From the NCBI RefSeq assembly GCF_028289625.1, contig NZ_JANQOM010000063.1, positions 1 through 64,000 of the forward strand: DNA of 64,000 nt, read 5' to 3'. Positions within the stretch are counted from its first letter, which is position 1; each line of letters starts with the position of its first letter. The translations under genes were made by a program, and so were the position numbers. Of the stretch, positions 31,987 to 40,893 are shown piece by piece. The notes below the pieces were generated by a model. That model did no database searches. It had not been told where the DNA came from and saw nothing but the letters and a program-made list of their open reading frames with translations. The stretch comes from Winogradskyella sp. (lineage in GTDB: Bacteria > Bacteroidota > Bacteroidia > Flavobacteriales > Flavobacteriaceae).

Positions 31987-34371
31987 ATGAAAAAGTTATT
32001 TCTTCTTATTGTACTGGTAAGTACATTTAGTTTTGCTCAAACAGGCATCATCAAAGGACGGGTTATTGATAAACAGTCCGAAATTTCTCTTTTGGGTGCT
32101 ACTGTAGAATTATTGGATACAGAAAAACCCATGGGAGCCGTAACCGATGACAACGGTTATTATGTTTTAGAAAATGTTCCTATTGGAAGGCAAACCATAA
32201 GAATAAGTTATATCGGTTTTGAAACCATTACCATCCCCAATATTGTAGTTACTACCGGTAAAGATGCCGTAATAAATGTTAGCCTCATTGAATCTTTTAA
32301 TCAACTGGATGCTGTAATACTGACACCAGAGACCAATAAAGACCGATCCATTAATAAACTAGCCACCGTTTCTGCTCGCCAATTTAGCTTAGAGGAAGTC
32401 AATCGATTTTCGGGTGGTCGGAGCGATGTGGGTCGATTGGCAGCAAATTTCGCAGGAGTATCTTCACCAGATGATAGTAGAAACGATATTGTGGTGCGTG
32501 GTAATTCGCCCGTTGGATTGTTGTGGCGATTAGAAGGAATTCCTATTCCTAATCCAAATCACTTTTCGGCATTTGGCACAACAGGTGGTCCTGTTTCGGC
32601 AGTAAATCCTAATGTCTTAAAAAATTCAGATTTCCTAACCTCAGCATTTCCGGCAGAATACGGAAATGCTCTTGGAGGTGTCTTTGATTTAGGTTTTAGA
32701 AAAGGGAACAAAGATGAGTACGAGTACACGCTGCAAGCAGGAGCATTTACTGGAGTAGAAGCCTCAGCTGAAGGGCCTTTCGGTAAAAATAATGGTTCCT
32801 TTTTAGTAGCGGGACGTTATTCTTTGGTTGGTATTGTAGGTGCTGGAGCAGGTGGAGGGTCTGTGGCCACTCCAAACTACTTTGATGTGTCTTTCAATCT
32901 CGATTTTGGTGATACCAAATGGGGAAATTTTTCACTTTTCGGAATTATAGGTGACTCTAATATTGATTTTTTAGGTGACGAAATTGATGAAGATGATCTT
33001 TTTGCTGCCGAAGATGAAGATCTATTTGTAAGATCGAATTTTGGAGTTGTAGGCTTAAAACATAGAATTACCATAGGGAATAGTTCATACTTAAAAACGG
33101 TAATTTCTGGATCTGTTTCAGAAAGTGATATTACTGCCAATCGATTTATAGATAAAGATACACCTCAAGAGCGTTCTATTTTATATACCGAAGCCACAAA
33201 TAATGAAGCAAGATTGGCATTTTCAACACTATTCAACTCTAAATTAAGCAATAGAATAACCTTGAGGACAGGTCTTTTGATAGAGAACTTTGGCGTAGAA
33301 GCCGTACTGAGAGATCGTGAAGAACAACCCGACAATGATAATGATGGAGATCCAGATTTAACAAGCTTTATAGATATAGATGATGACCTCACCCTTATTC
33401 AACCTTATATTCAAGGTCAATTTAGACTTACTGAAGCTATAACTTTAAATGCAGGGCTTCATGCACAATATGGTACACTAAATGAGCAGTTTGTATTAGA
33501 ACCTAGAGCGAGTCTTAGTTACAAGATAAATTCAAATAATAGTCTGAATTTTGGGTATGGTCTACACCACCAATCCGTTGTATTTCCCTTATTATTTCTT
33601 AATGAAAACGTTAATGGTGAACGCATTCAAACTAACCGAGACTTGGATTTTGTACGCAGTAATCACTACGTCTTAGGATATGATACCAAACTTGGTTCGG
33701 ACTGGAGAGCAAAGGTAGAAGTATATCGTCAAGATATTAGTGATGCTGCTGTGGAAGCCTTTCCTTCGAGTTATTCATCCTTAACCGAAGGAGCTGATTT
33801 TGAATTTGACAATGATCGTGTGTCTTTAGTTAATGAAGGCACGGGTTTTAACCAAGGTATAGAATTAACTATAGAAAAGTTTTTTAGTAAAGGGTATTAT
33901 GGGTTGTTAACAACCTCCATTTTTGAAAGTAAGTATGAAGGTAGTGATGGCATAGAACGTAACTCTCCATTTAATAACGGCTACGTCATTAACTTCTTAA
34001 CAGGACGCGAATTCCCTGTAGGCAAAGCCAAGAAAAATATGTTGTTTTTTGATACTAGAGTGAGCTTTGCTGGTGGACGTTATTTTACACCTATTGATTT
34101 AGAAGCTTCTCAGCAAGCTGGTTTTGAAATTTTACAAGAAGATATCGCTTTTAGCGAGCAATATGATGACTACTTTCGTTGGGATTTTAAGTTTGGGATT
34201 AAGTTTAATAGCAAAGTCAAGAAACAATCGCATCAGTTTTACGTCGATCTCCAAAACGTTACAAACAATGAAAATGTATTCGTAAGACGATTTAACCGAT
34301 TAACCAATGAAATAAATCAAGTAGACCAAATTGGGTTTTTCCCTGACTTTGGATATAGGTTTCAGTTTTAA
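31987..34371 (+). CDS. TonB-dependent receptor with carboxypeptidase-like domain
   Basis: About 795 residues. Signal peptide MKKLFLLIVLVSTFSFAQ, an N-terminal beta-sandwich (TGIIKGRVIDKQSEISLLGA..., carboxypeptidase-regulatory-like, about 20-105), a plug with VSARQFSLEEVNRFSGG and NDIVVRGNSPVGLLWRLEG, and a beta-barrel ending FGYRFQF. I chose the ATG at 31987 since the upstream TTG at 31963 adds a non-signal-like leader. The cargo is unknown. It is divergent from a LytS/LytTR system and preceded by candidate operators, so it is probably regulated by that system. Confidence 0.92.
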   Translation: MKKLFLLIVLVSTFSFAQTGIIKGRVIDKQSEISLLGATVELLDTEKPMGAVTDDNGYYVLENVPIGRQTIRISYIGFETITIPNIVVTTGKDAVINVSLIESFNQLDAVILTPETNKDRSINKLATVSARQFSLEEVNRFSGGRSDVGRLAANFAGVSSPDDSRNDIVVRGNSPVGLLWRLEGIPIPNPNHFSAFGTTGGPVSAVNPNVLKNSDFLTSAFPAEYGNALGGVFDLGFRKGNKDEYEYTLQAGAFTGVEASAEGPFGKNNGSFLVAGRYSLVGIVGAGAGGGSVATPNYFDVSFNLDFGDTKWGNFSLFGIIGDSNIDFLGDEIDEDDLFAAEDEDLFVRSNFGVVGLKHRITIGNSSYLKTVISGSVSESDITANRFIDKDTPQERSILYTEATNNEARLAFSTLFNSKLSNRITLRTGLLIENFGVEAVLRDREEQPDNDNDGDPDLTSFIDIDDDLTLIQPYIQGQFRLTEAITLNAGLHAQYGTLNEQFVLEPRASLSYKINSNNSLNFGYGLHHQSVVFPLLFLNENVNGERIQTNRDLDFVRSNHYVLGYDTKLGSDWRAKVEVYRQDISDAAVEAFPSSYSSLTEGADFEFDNDRVSLVNEGTGFNQGIELTIEKFFSKGYYGLLTTSIFESKYEGSDGIERNSPFNNGYVINFLTGREFPVGKAKKNMLFFDTRVSFAGGRYFTPIDLEASQQAGFEILQEDIAFSEQYDDYFRWDFKFGIKFNSKVKKQSHQFYVDLQNVTNNENVFVRRFNRLTNEINQVDQIGFFPDFGYRFQF

Positions 34372-34413
34372 AATTGATTAATAGTAAAGTTGTGCATTTG
34401 TCACTGAAACCAT

Positions 34414-34438
34414 GAGCCTCACACTGGTGAGGCTCTTT
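34414..34438 (+). terminator. Terminator-like hairpin after the TonB receptor
   Basis: GAGCCTCAC (34414-34422) and GTGAGGCTC (34427-34435), a perfect 9-base stem with a 4-base loop, followed by only TTT. It could be a terminator or an mRNA-end stabiliser. Confidence 0.55.
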
Positions 34439-34454
34439 AAATAACTAAATTAAA

Positions 34455-35270
34455 ATGAAACTAAAGCAACATACAATAAAGCGTCTAAAAGGTAACTATG
34501 GAAGTTGGTCTCTCATTACTGGCGCAACTTCTGGAATAGGCAGAGAATTAGCTCTTAAATTGGGTGAATCGGGTTTTAATCTAGTCATTACTGGGCGAAG
34601 AAAAAATTTATTAGACGCATTGAAACAACAACTTGTTGAAGCATACAAAGTTGACGTAGTTGCGATAGCTGGTGATTTATCGGCAGAAATTGATGTTATA
34701 CATTTGATAGAAGAAACGGAACATTTGAATTTAGGAATTGTTATTCTAAATGCAGGTTTTGGAACATCCGGTAAGTTTATCAATTCCAATCTCGATGATG
34801 AATTAAATATGCTTAATCTTAATTGCAAAGCGGTATTGATTTTAACACATCACTATGCTAATAAAATGAAAAGTTTATCAAATAAAGGAGCTATTGTCCT
34901 ATTAAGCTCAATGGTGGCTTTCCAAGGTGTTCCCAACGCTACGAATTATGCAGCCACAAAAGCTTATGTTCAATCATTGGGTGAGGCACTTCATTTAGAG
35001 TTTAAATCCGAAGACATTGATGTACTATGTGCGGCACCAGGACCCGTTGAAACTGGGTTTTCAGCCAGAGCAGATATGAAAATGAATAGTGCATCGAACC
35101 CAAAAGATATCGCAACATCAATTATAAAAGCCATAGGAAAAAAATCTACTGTATTTCCCGGACTGCTCACCAAGTTTTTAGTTTATAATTTGAGAATGAC
35201 CCCGAGGTGGGGTAAAATTCGTATTATGGGAAAAGTTATGCAAGGATTCACAAAGCACCAAATAAAATAA
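34455..35270 (+). CDS. Short-chain dehydrogenase/reductase
   Basis: 271 residues, Rossmann fold: nucleotide-binding ITGATSGIGRELALKLG near the N-terminus, the LNAGFGTSG motif, and the catalytic Ser-Tyr-Lys set in VLLSSMVAFQGVPN and YAATKAYVQSL. An N-terminal extension of about 18 residues precedes the fold. The coenzyme is probably NADP, since ITGRRKN puts basic residues after the second strand. Substrate unknown. It directly abuts the DinB-like gene, so the two are cotranscribed. Confidence 0.92.
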   Translation: MKLKQHTIKRLKGNYGSWSLITGATSGIGRELALKLGESGFNLVITGRRKNLLDALKQQLVEAYKVDVVAIAGDLSAEIDVIHLIEETEHLNLGIVILNAGFGTSGKFINSNLDDELNMLNLNCKAVLILTHHYANKMKSLSNKGAIVLLSSMVAFQGVPNATNYAATKAYVQSLGEALHLEFKSEDIDVLCAAPGPVETGFSARADMKMNSASNPKDIATSIIKAIGKKSTVFPGLLTKFLVYNLRMTPRWGKIRIMGKVMQGFTKHQIK

Positions 35271-35822
35271 ATGATGAAAAAAAGAATTCTAATTATTACG
35301 AGTCTCTTTGTAATTTCAATTTTTATTTATGCCAATATTCAAATGAATCAGGATAATCCAAAAGTACTAGAACCTTTACTAGTTGAAGTCGAAAATGCCA
35401 TTCAATATAGAGATCAAAAAGATCCTGAAGTATCCAAAGTCGATGTGGCTTGGCAACTCGATCATATTTTAAAGACCATTAATAGAATCACTGAAGCTTT
35501 GGAAGCCTCCAATCCAAGTGACTATTCCAATTCAATAAATGCAGCACGTATTTTTTCCTTAACCGCTGGTTATATTCCAAGAGGAAGAGCGCAATCGCCA
35601 GATGTAGTGAGACCACCAGAAGTTATTCTGACAGAAGATATCTATGTACAATTACAAGAAGCTAGAGCCAATATCAATACCCTCAATATACTCGATGAGA
35701 ATACTAATTTTGAACATCCCTACTTCGGTCAACTTAGTAAAGCGCAAGCCATAAGATTTATGGAAGTACATACCAAGCATCATTTAAAGATTGTGGATGA
35801 TATTTTAGAAGACAATAATTGA
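35271..35822 (+). CDS. Membrane-anchored DinB/DUF1569-like protein
   Basis: 183 residues: an N-terminal membrane anchor (about 5-22), then a four-helix domain with WQLDHILKTINRITEALE and a C-terminal EHPYFGQLSKAQAIRFMEVH followed by TKHHLKI. The histidines in positions like those of DinB/YfiT proteins could bind a metal. Function unknown. It begins one base after the dehydrogenase stop. Its last 17 codons are repeated 976 bases downstream, beyond an unrelated membrane-protein gene. Confidence 0.78.
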   Translation: MMKKRILIITSLFVISIFIYANIQMNQDNPKVLEPLLVEVENAIQYRDQKDPEVSKVDVAWQLDHILKTINRITEALEASNPSDYSNSINAARIFSLTAGYIPRGRAQSPDVVRPPEVILTEDIYVQLQEARANINTLNILDENTNFEHPYFGQLSKAQAIRFMEVHTKHHLKIVDDILEDNN

Positions 35823-35875
35823 AATATCCTTAACTAGTAAATATTAATTTCCAATTTTTACTTAAAAATAATAAT

Positions 35876-35883
35876 TAACTTTG
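35876..35883 (+). promoter_or_regulatory. Possible -7 element (TAACTTTG) before the split membrane-protein gene
   Basis: TAACTTTG matches TAnnTTTG and lies 16 bases before the ATG at 35900. No upstream TTTG at the right spacing. Confidence 0.35.
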
Positions 35884-35899
35884 AACTAACTTGAGTATT

Positions 35900-36169
35900 A
35901 TGTCTTCATTTGAAATAAAAAAGATTTCTGAAAATTCTATTCTGTTAACCGGTTTATTAATTCTCTTTGGCTCAACTTATTTTTTTTCCTACTATAACGA
36001 GTTTAATATTAACTATTATTCATTAGCTAGTACTTCGGAAATCATATTTTCTTTTTTATCTATAATCATTCCAATAATAATTTTCATTTCTCTTTTTTTA
36101 GCTTTAAAACATGATTCATTTAAAAATTGGAACATCCTAAAGTATGTTTCTAAAATCAACCCAACATAA
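35900..36169 (+). CDS. 5' part of a split membrane-protein gene
   Basis: 89 residues from the ATG at 35900, with two membrane segments (about 15-32 and 45-72). I do not recognise the family. The frame stops at a TAA (36167-36169), but the same frame stays open beyond it and continues in the ORF at 36188 without any shift. One base change (for instance CAA to TAA) would explain the split, so this is probably a recently broken gene rather than a complete small protein. It lies between two copies of the DinB-like gene's 3' end. Confidence 0.55.
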   Translation: MSSFEIKKISENSILLTGLLILFGSTYFFSYYNEFNINYYSLASTSEIIFSFLSIIIPIIIFISLFLALKHDSFKNWNILKYVSKINPT

Positions 36170-36187
36170 TCTACTGCCCTTAATTTA

Positions 36188-36664
36188 TTGATAAAAACTT
36201 TGATTTATCTTACTGTTATACCTTTAATCATAGTCTTTTCATTAATTATCTTTTTTGCTCCTATTCTAGGAACGTTACCAATGCCTGCAAAATTTACTTT
36301 GGATACAAACTTCTTGTATTTCTTATTGAACGACTTGATTGTACTTTCTGCACTCGTTGGGTTTTCTTATAGAATTCGCAAAAAAGAGAACCTGCAACTG
36401 ATACAATACTTTTCAATTGTTGTCGCATTAGTCGTTTATTTTTCTATTCTTGGTAGTACAAGAGGCTATTTCGTAAAAAAAATTAATGGTTTAAAAGAAA
36501 TAAGAATAACAACAGATAAAGAAATAAATTCTGATTTAGAAAATTATTTTTTTATTGGGCAAACAAACGAATACCTTATAATGTTTAATACACAGAAAGC
36601 TAACTCGATAATAATTAATAAGAAAAATGTTTCTTCATTTTCTCTTAAAAATAGATTTGATTAA
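36188..36664 (+). CDS. 3' part of the split membrane-protein gene
   Basis: 158 codons in the same frame as the ORF ending at 36169. It begins with a membrane segment (TLIYLTVIPLIIVFSLIIFF), has two more (about 42-60 and 72-90), and ends in a soluble domain with FFIGQTNEYLIMFNT and a NVSSFSLKNRF tail. The only start near the beginning is a TTG, which fits a fragment better than an independent gene. If suppressed or reinitiated, both halves could still be made. Function unknown. Confidence 0.5.
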   Translation: MIKTLIYLTVIPLIIVFSLIIFFAPILGTLPMPAKFTLDTNFLYFLLNDLIVLSALVGFSYRIRKKENLQLIQYFSIVVALVVYFSILGSTRGYFVKKINGLKEIRITTDKEINSDLENYFFIGQTNEYLIMFNTQKANSIIINKKNVSSFSLKNRFD

Positions 36665-36732
36665 TAAAAATCCATTGTTTCTCATTTAAGTTTATTTTCT
36701 AGTTAAATTAAAGACATCTAGAACACATCTAG

Positions 36733-36789
36733 TTTATAGAAGTACATACCAAGCATCATTTAAAGATTGTGGATGATATCTTAAAGTAA
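36733..36789 (+). pseudogene. Duplicated 3' end of the DinB-like gene
   Basis: The 53 bases 36733-36785 match 35757-35809, the 3' end of the DinB-like gene, at 50 positions. The frame is preserved (F-I-EVHTKHHLKIVDDILK, then TAA). Nothing upstream of it resembles the rest of that gene. It marks the far side of the split membrane-protein gene. Confidence 0.8.
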
Positions 36790-36845
36790 TAGGTTTTATT
36801 ATAATCAATTTAGAAGTAGCTTTTTAAACTTTTGAATGAACACCA

Positions 36846-38936
36846 CTACTTCTTTGGATGCACCAATTTCATCTCATCAATTAAATGTTTTGCACCTGCA
36901 TACTTATCGATGATAAAGAGCACGTAGCGTAAATCGACCATAATATTTCTACATATTTCAGGGTCATAATAAATATCGCTCATTGTGCCTTCCCAAACAC
37001 GGTCAAAATTTAAGCCTACTAAATTCCCTTGGGCATCTATAGCAGGGCTTCCAGAATTACCGCCAGTGGTATGATTGGTGCCTAGAAAACAAATAGGTAA
37101 CTTCCCATTTTTATCTGCATATTGACCATAATCTTTGGCATTGTACAAATCTCTCAGTCTCTGAGGTACATCAAACTCATAATCACCAGGTACATATTTT
37201 TCTATAACACCATCTAAATAGGTTACGGGATTATAATAGACGGCATCCCTAGGTGCATAACCATTTACCTTTCCATAGGTAACACGCAAGGTGCTGTTAG
37301 CATCTGGAAAATAGCGTTCTCCAGGCATAACTTCCATCAACGCTTTCATATATGTGGTTTGAATTGCATTAATTTCAGTATTCAAACGCTGGAATTCTGG
37401 CTCATAGTTGGTATAAAACTGCATAATGATAGGCTTGGCATATTGATATGCAATATCAGAATTTAGCTTCGCAATAACATTTTCGGAATCACCTTCTAGA
37501 ACTTTTAATGTTTTATCTAAATCCGTAAAATTGGTTCTGTCATAAATGGAAGCATCAACTTTATCTGGCATAAACAAAGGCATAACAGCTTTAAAAACCC
37601 CTTTGTCCACCTCTACGTTATAATTTTTGTGAATCCCCTTCATACGATTAATCGTACTCTCACGTGCTTTGTTAAAGGTGTCTTCTCCTCGTCGCGCAGA
37701 CATTTCTAATTGAGCCAAACGCAGCATCATTTGCATAAGTTCATTAGTCCTTAAAAAGACTTCAATGAATTTTCCTCGCTTTACATTAATGGACTCAAAC
37801 TCTTTATAAAGTCTATCGAATTCTGGCAATAGCATTCCATATTCACTTTCCTTTCCTTGTGCTTTTAACGCCTTGGTAAACTCTGCTTCGAATTGTCTTT
37901 TGATGTCTATGGCACCACTTTTTTCAATACCTAGATTTTCGCCTATCCACTTTTTCCATGCATTTGCAATTCTAGCTTGTTTTGACGCGTATTGAATTCT
38001 TATTTGGTCATCAGCTTTCATGTTGGCATCAATGACTTTTAAAGCCGCCTCTCTTATCGCAATATTCGATGGGTTTACTTTTTGTGTTATTTGCTCAATA
38101 GCTACAGCAGGGAGATATTCATTGGTTCGCCCCGGAAAACCAAATACCATGGTAAAATCCCCTTCTTCAATCCCATCCAATGAGACAGGTAAAAAGTGCT
38201 TAGGTTTATAAGGTACGTTGTTCTTGTCGTACTTAGCTGGTCGGTTATTCTTATCTGCATAAATTCTGAAAATAGAAAAATCGCCCGTATGCCTAGGCCA
38301 AACCCAATTATCGGTATCACTACCAAATTTACCAATACTGCTTGGTGGTGCTCCCACTAGGCGCACATCTTCAAAACGCTCTGTTACAAATAAATAATAC
38401 TGATTCCCTTTGTAAAAAGGTCTTATTTTAATGCCTTGCCAAGATTCTTTTTTTGCATTCTTTTCAACACTATTTCTGTTTTTATCTATCTGTGATTGTT
38501 TTTCGCGAGGTGTCATACTGTCCGTTACATTCATCAACATCGCCTCTGTAACATCTTCAATCCTAACGATAAATTCTACGAATAAGCCTTCATTTGGAAT
38601 TTCATCTTTTAAAGACATGGCCCAAAAACCATCCTTTAGATAATCATTCTCTAAAGATGAATGCGACTGTATTTGGCCAAACCCACAGTGATGGTTGGTC
38701 AGTAATAACCCTTTTGGAGAAATCACCTCACTAGTGCAACCACCATTAAAATGGCCAATGGCATCTTTAAGGCTAGAGTTGTTGACATCATAAATATCTT
38801 TTGCCGTTAGCTTGCTTCCTAGGCTCCGCATTTCGTCTTCGTTCATGCCTTCTAAAAGCGAAGGAATCCACATACCGCCTTGTTGTGCAGATACTTGTAA
38901 TACAATAAAAAAGATGATAATTTTTAAGACTCTCAT
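36846..38936 (-). CDS. S46 dipeptidyl-peptidase, DPP11-like
   Basis: Secreted or periplasmic serine peptidase that removes dipeptides from peptide N-termini. 696 residues from the ATG at 38936, which gives a clean signal peptide (MRVLKIIIFFIVLQVSAQ); the longer frame to 38984 lacks one. The catalytic triad is visible: His in TNHHCGFG (about 83), Asp in GSDTDNWVWPRHTGDF, and Ser in GGNSGSP (about 628). The following NFDRVWEG carries an arginine at the site that in DPP11 selects Asp or Glu at P1, where DPP7 has glycine. It would help use acidic peptides as food. Confidence 0.93.
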   Translation of the reverse strand: MRVLKIIIFFIVLQVSAQQGGMWIPSLLEGMNEDEMRSLGSKLTAKDIYDVNNSSLKDAIGHFNGGCTSEVISPKGLLLTNHHCGFGQIQSHSSLENDYLKDGFWAMSLKDEIPNEGLFVEFIVRIEDVTEAMLMNVTDSMTPREKQSQIDKNRNSVEKNAKKESWQGIKIRPFYKGNQYYLFVTERFEDVRLVGAPPSSIGKFGSDTDNWVWPRHTGDFSIFRIYADKNNRPAKYDKNNVPYKPKHFLPVSLDGIEEGDFTMVFGFPGRTNEYLPAVAIEQITQKVNPSNIAIREAALKVIDANMKADDQIRIQYASKQARIANAWKKWIGENLGIEKSGAIDIKRQFEAEFTKALKAQGKESEYGMLLPEFDRLYKEFESINVKRGKFIEVFLRTNELMQMMLRLAQLEMSARRGEDTFNKARESTINRMKGIHKNYNVEVDKGVFKAVMPLFMPDKVDASIYDRTNFTDLDKTLKVLEGDSENVIAKLNSDIAYQYAKPIIMQFYTNYEPEFQRLNTEINAIQTTYMKALMEVMPGERYFPDANSTLRVTYGKVNGYAPRDAVYYNPVTYLDGVIEKYVPGDYEFDVPQRLRDLYNAKDYGQYADKNGKLPICFLGTNHTTGGNSGSPAIDAQGNLVGLNFDRVWEGTMSDIYYDPEICRNIMVDLRYVLFIIDKYAGAKHLIDEMKLVHPKK

Positions 38937-38984
38937 GGTATTTAGTTTTAGAACGTAAATATAAAAAAGAAAGGTCAAATCCAT

Positions 38985-39761
38985 TTAATGATTTGGCACT
39001 TCAAGTCTTTCATTATTTATCCATTTTTTAACAAGGTCATTATTTGTTGTTATTTCGGCAAACACATAGATATTAGACCTAAAGCAAGGTGAGGTTTCCG
39101 CTAGTTCAATGACAACCTCATCATCGCAGTAACTTGAGTGCAAGAAGTAAAGTATTTTATCTTTTAAAATAATGTAACCAACATGATTATCCAATCCGAC
39201 AAAATAAATCCCATCAGAGTAGGCGCTATTAATTCTCTTCTTTAACTCAATAAAACTTAGATTGGAATAGATTTTAAGATCTGATTTAGGTTGTAAAAGT
39301 TTAGCTTCATCTAAACCCGCAGCTTGTGCCATCTTATAACGATTTAGATTAAACCCTAAATGCTTTAAAGTTGTTGATACAAAATAACCACAGGCTATCT
39401 CTCCGTTATTCGGATTGTCTGTATGGCCATTAAAATCCCAAGTTGTACCGTACCAATGTGGAACAATATCATTTAATAGTTTTGAATAGATGTATTTTGA
39501 TGCCGAATCTGATGCTTTAGCAGCATTGATTCTGTATAAGCTATTGAAGTAATTTCTGTCTGCATTGATTTCACTAATAATTGAAGTGTAATTGCCTTTT
39601 GGTGTAAAATTAACACCAAGCTTTAAAGAATCGATGTAGGGTTTTGTTAGCTTGCTACTTAGATAAACATCTATGTTTTCAGTAGTAATCACGTCCTTTT
39701 TTGATTCAGATTTACATCCAAACATTAAAAGTACTCCTATGACAAGTATTATTCTTTTCAT
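38985..39761 (-). CDS. Lipoprotein with an NlpC/P60-like cysteine-peptidase fold
   Basis: 258 residues with a lipoprotein signal (GVLLMFGCKSESKK, Cys16). The domain has ACGYFVSTTLKHLGFNL with a candidate nucleophile Cys and LDNHVGYIILKDKILYFLHS with a candidate His, spaced as in NlpC/P60 or related papain-like amidases. A role in cell-wall peptide cleavage is possible but not shown. It lies 48 bases upstream of the S46 peptidase gene on the same strand, so both may share a transcript. Confidence 0.7.
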   Translation of the reverse strand: MKRIILVIGVLLMFGCKSESKKDVITTENIDVYLSSKLTKPYIDSLKLGVNFTPKGNYTSIISEINADRNYFNSLYRINAAKASDSASKYIYSKLLNDIVPHWYGTTWDFNGHTDNPNNGEIACGYFVSTTLKHLGFNLNRYKMAQAAGLDEAKLLQPKSDLKIYSNLSFIELKKRINSAYSDGIYFVGLDNHVGYIILKDKILYFLHSSYCDDEVVIELAETSPCFRSNIYVFAEITTNNDLVKKWINNERLEVPNH

Positions 39762-39806
39762 ACACCATAAGAACGTTAGAACTTTATTTTAATTATGAAC
39801 AAAGAA

Positions 39807-39828
39807 CCCTTTCTATTTCTAGAAAGGG
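39807..39828 (-). terminator. Terminator after the phytase gene
   Basis: On the minus strand CCCTTTCT and AGAAAGGG (39821-39828 with 39807-39814) form an 8-base stem with a 6-base loop, followed by TTCTTTGTTC. Confidence 0.6.
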
Positions 39829-39861
39829 CCCAATTAACTTAAAGCATTATGAAAATTAATC

Positions 39862-40893
39862 TTATTTTAGATTAAGACTCCCAAGGTCGTGAAATAAAAA
39901 TTCTTTGGAATCGGTCATTGACACAAACAGGCCTTTTGGGAAAATACTCCCTAACGCCTGAGTAGTCACTTCACAACCATCGGTCTCTACAGTTCCAAGG
40001 TTTATTTCTTTTATAAATTCATTTGTTTTCCTATCAAATACACAAAAGGTATGAGCTTGCTGATTAGACACAATTAAAAACCCTGAATCATTAGTGTATT
40101 TAGCAATGGCGATACCTTCTATATCGCGACGAAAATGATCTGCCCCAAAACATGCCAGTTCTTCATTTCCCATTTTAGGGTCTGCATAATACTTTCTAAT
40201 ACAATGGTCTTCATCTGAATAATAGACGAATCCTAGCTCTTCATCTACGGCTATGGCTTCTATTTCTTTCTTTCCACTGAATTCCCCAAATTTCCTTACC
40301 AGTTTGGTTGCAAATCCCAAACTGTCAGAAACCAATTGGTATTGATATAGATAATTCTTTAAGGGGCCCTCCTTCCTGCCCACAATAATATAGGTTTTTT
40401 GGCTCTTTATGTTTTTGTAAAAGGCAATACCCATTGGTCTACGTTTAGTTACTTGGGATTCGTCTTCAAAAACCTTGAAACCACCTTTATCTAACATTTC
40501 CATATTAGGAATAGAGAACAACCGTATTTGATTTTTTGCTCTTTCGGTAAATGCCATCAAATCAATAGTTATTGAATCGTTTAATTTAAAGTCATATAAA
40601 ACATCAACGTTATTAGGGTAACCTAAACCAGTTAATGATTTTTCCTTTATAATTTTTCCTTTTAAATCAAAAGCATAAACCCCACCGTTGACATCGTCTT
40701 TATCAGTACCAAAAACTATACTTTTTTCAGTATTATCTTTGTTAATCCAAATGGCTGGATCATCAGTGTCATTTAGTGTCTTTTCAGTAACCACAGCGGC
40801 CTTAATTTCTGGTAGTTTATGACCACAGGAATTAAAGACTACTGCAATTAAAATGATAACTAAAGCGTATTTACTTTTTCTTGAATAAATCAT
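39862..40893 (-). CDS. Beta-propeller phytase lipoprotein
   Basis: Hydrolyses phytate (inositol hexakisphosphate) in a calcium-dependent way. 343 residues, N-terminal lipoprotein signal (VVFNSCGHK), then the propeller with family motifs DTDDPAIWINK near residue 43, NNVDVLYDF, GRKEGPLKNYLYQY, EIEAIAVDEELGFVYYSDED and DIEGIAIAKY. These acidic stretches bind calcium and phosphate. Its first 23 bases overlap the end of the TonB receptor gene upstream, so receptor and enzyme form a phytate or inositol-phosphate utilisation pair. Confidence 0.92.
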   Translation of the reverse strand: MIYSRKSKYALVIILIAVVFNSCGHKLPEIKAAVVTEKTLNDTDDPAIWINKDNTEKSIVFGTDKDDVNGGVYAFDLKGKIIKEKSLTGLGYPNNVDVLYDFKLNDSITIDLMAFTERAKNQIRLFSIPNMEMLDKGGFKVFEDESQVTKRRPMGIAFYKNIKSQKTYIIVGRKEGPLKNYLYQYQLVSDSLGFATKLVRKFGEFSGKKEIEAIAVDEELGFVYYSDEDHCIRKYYADPKMGNEELACFGADHFRRDIEGIAIAKYTNDSGFLIVSNQQAHTFCVFDRKTNEFIKEINLGTVETDGCEVTTQALGSIFPKGLFVSMTDSKEFLFHDLGSLNLK

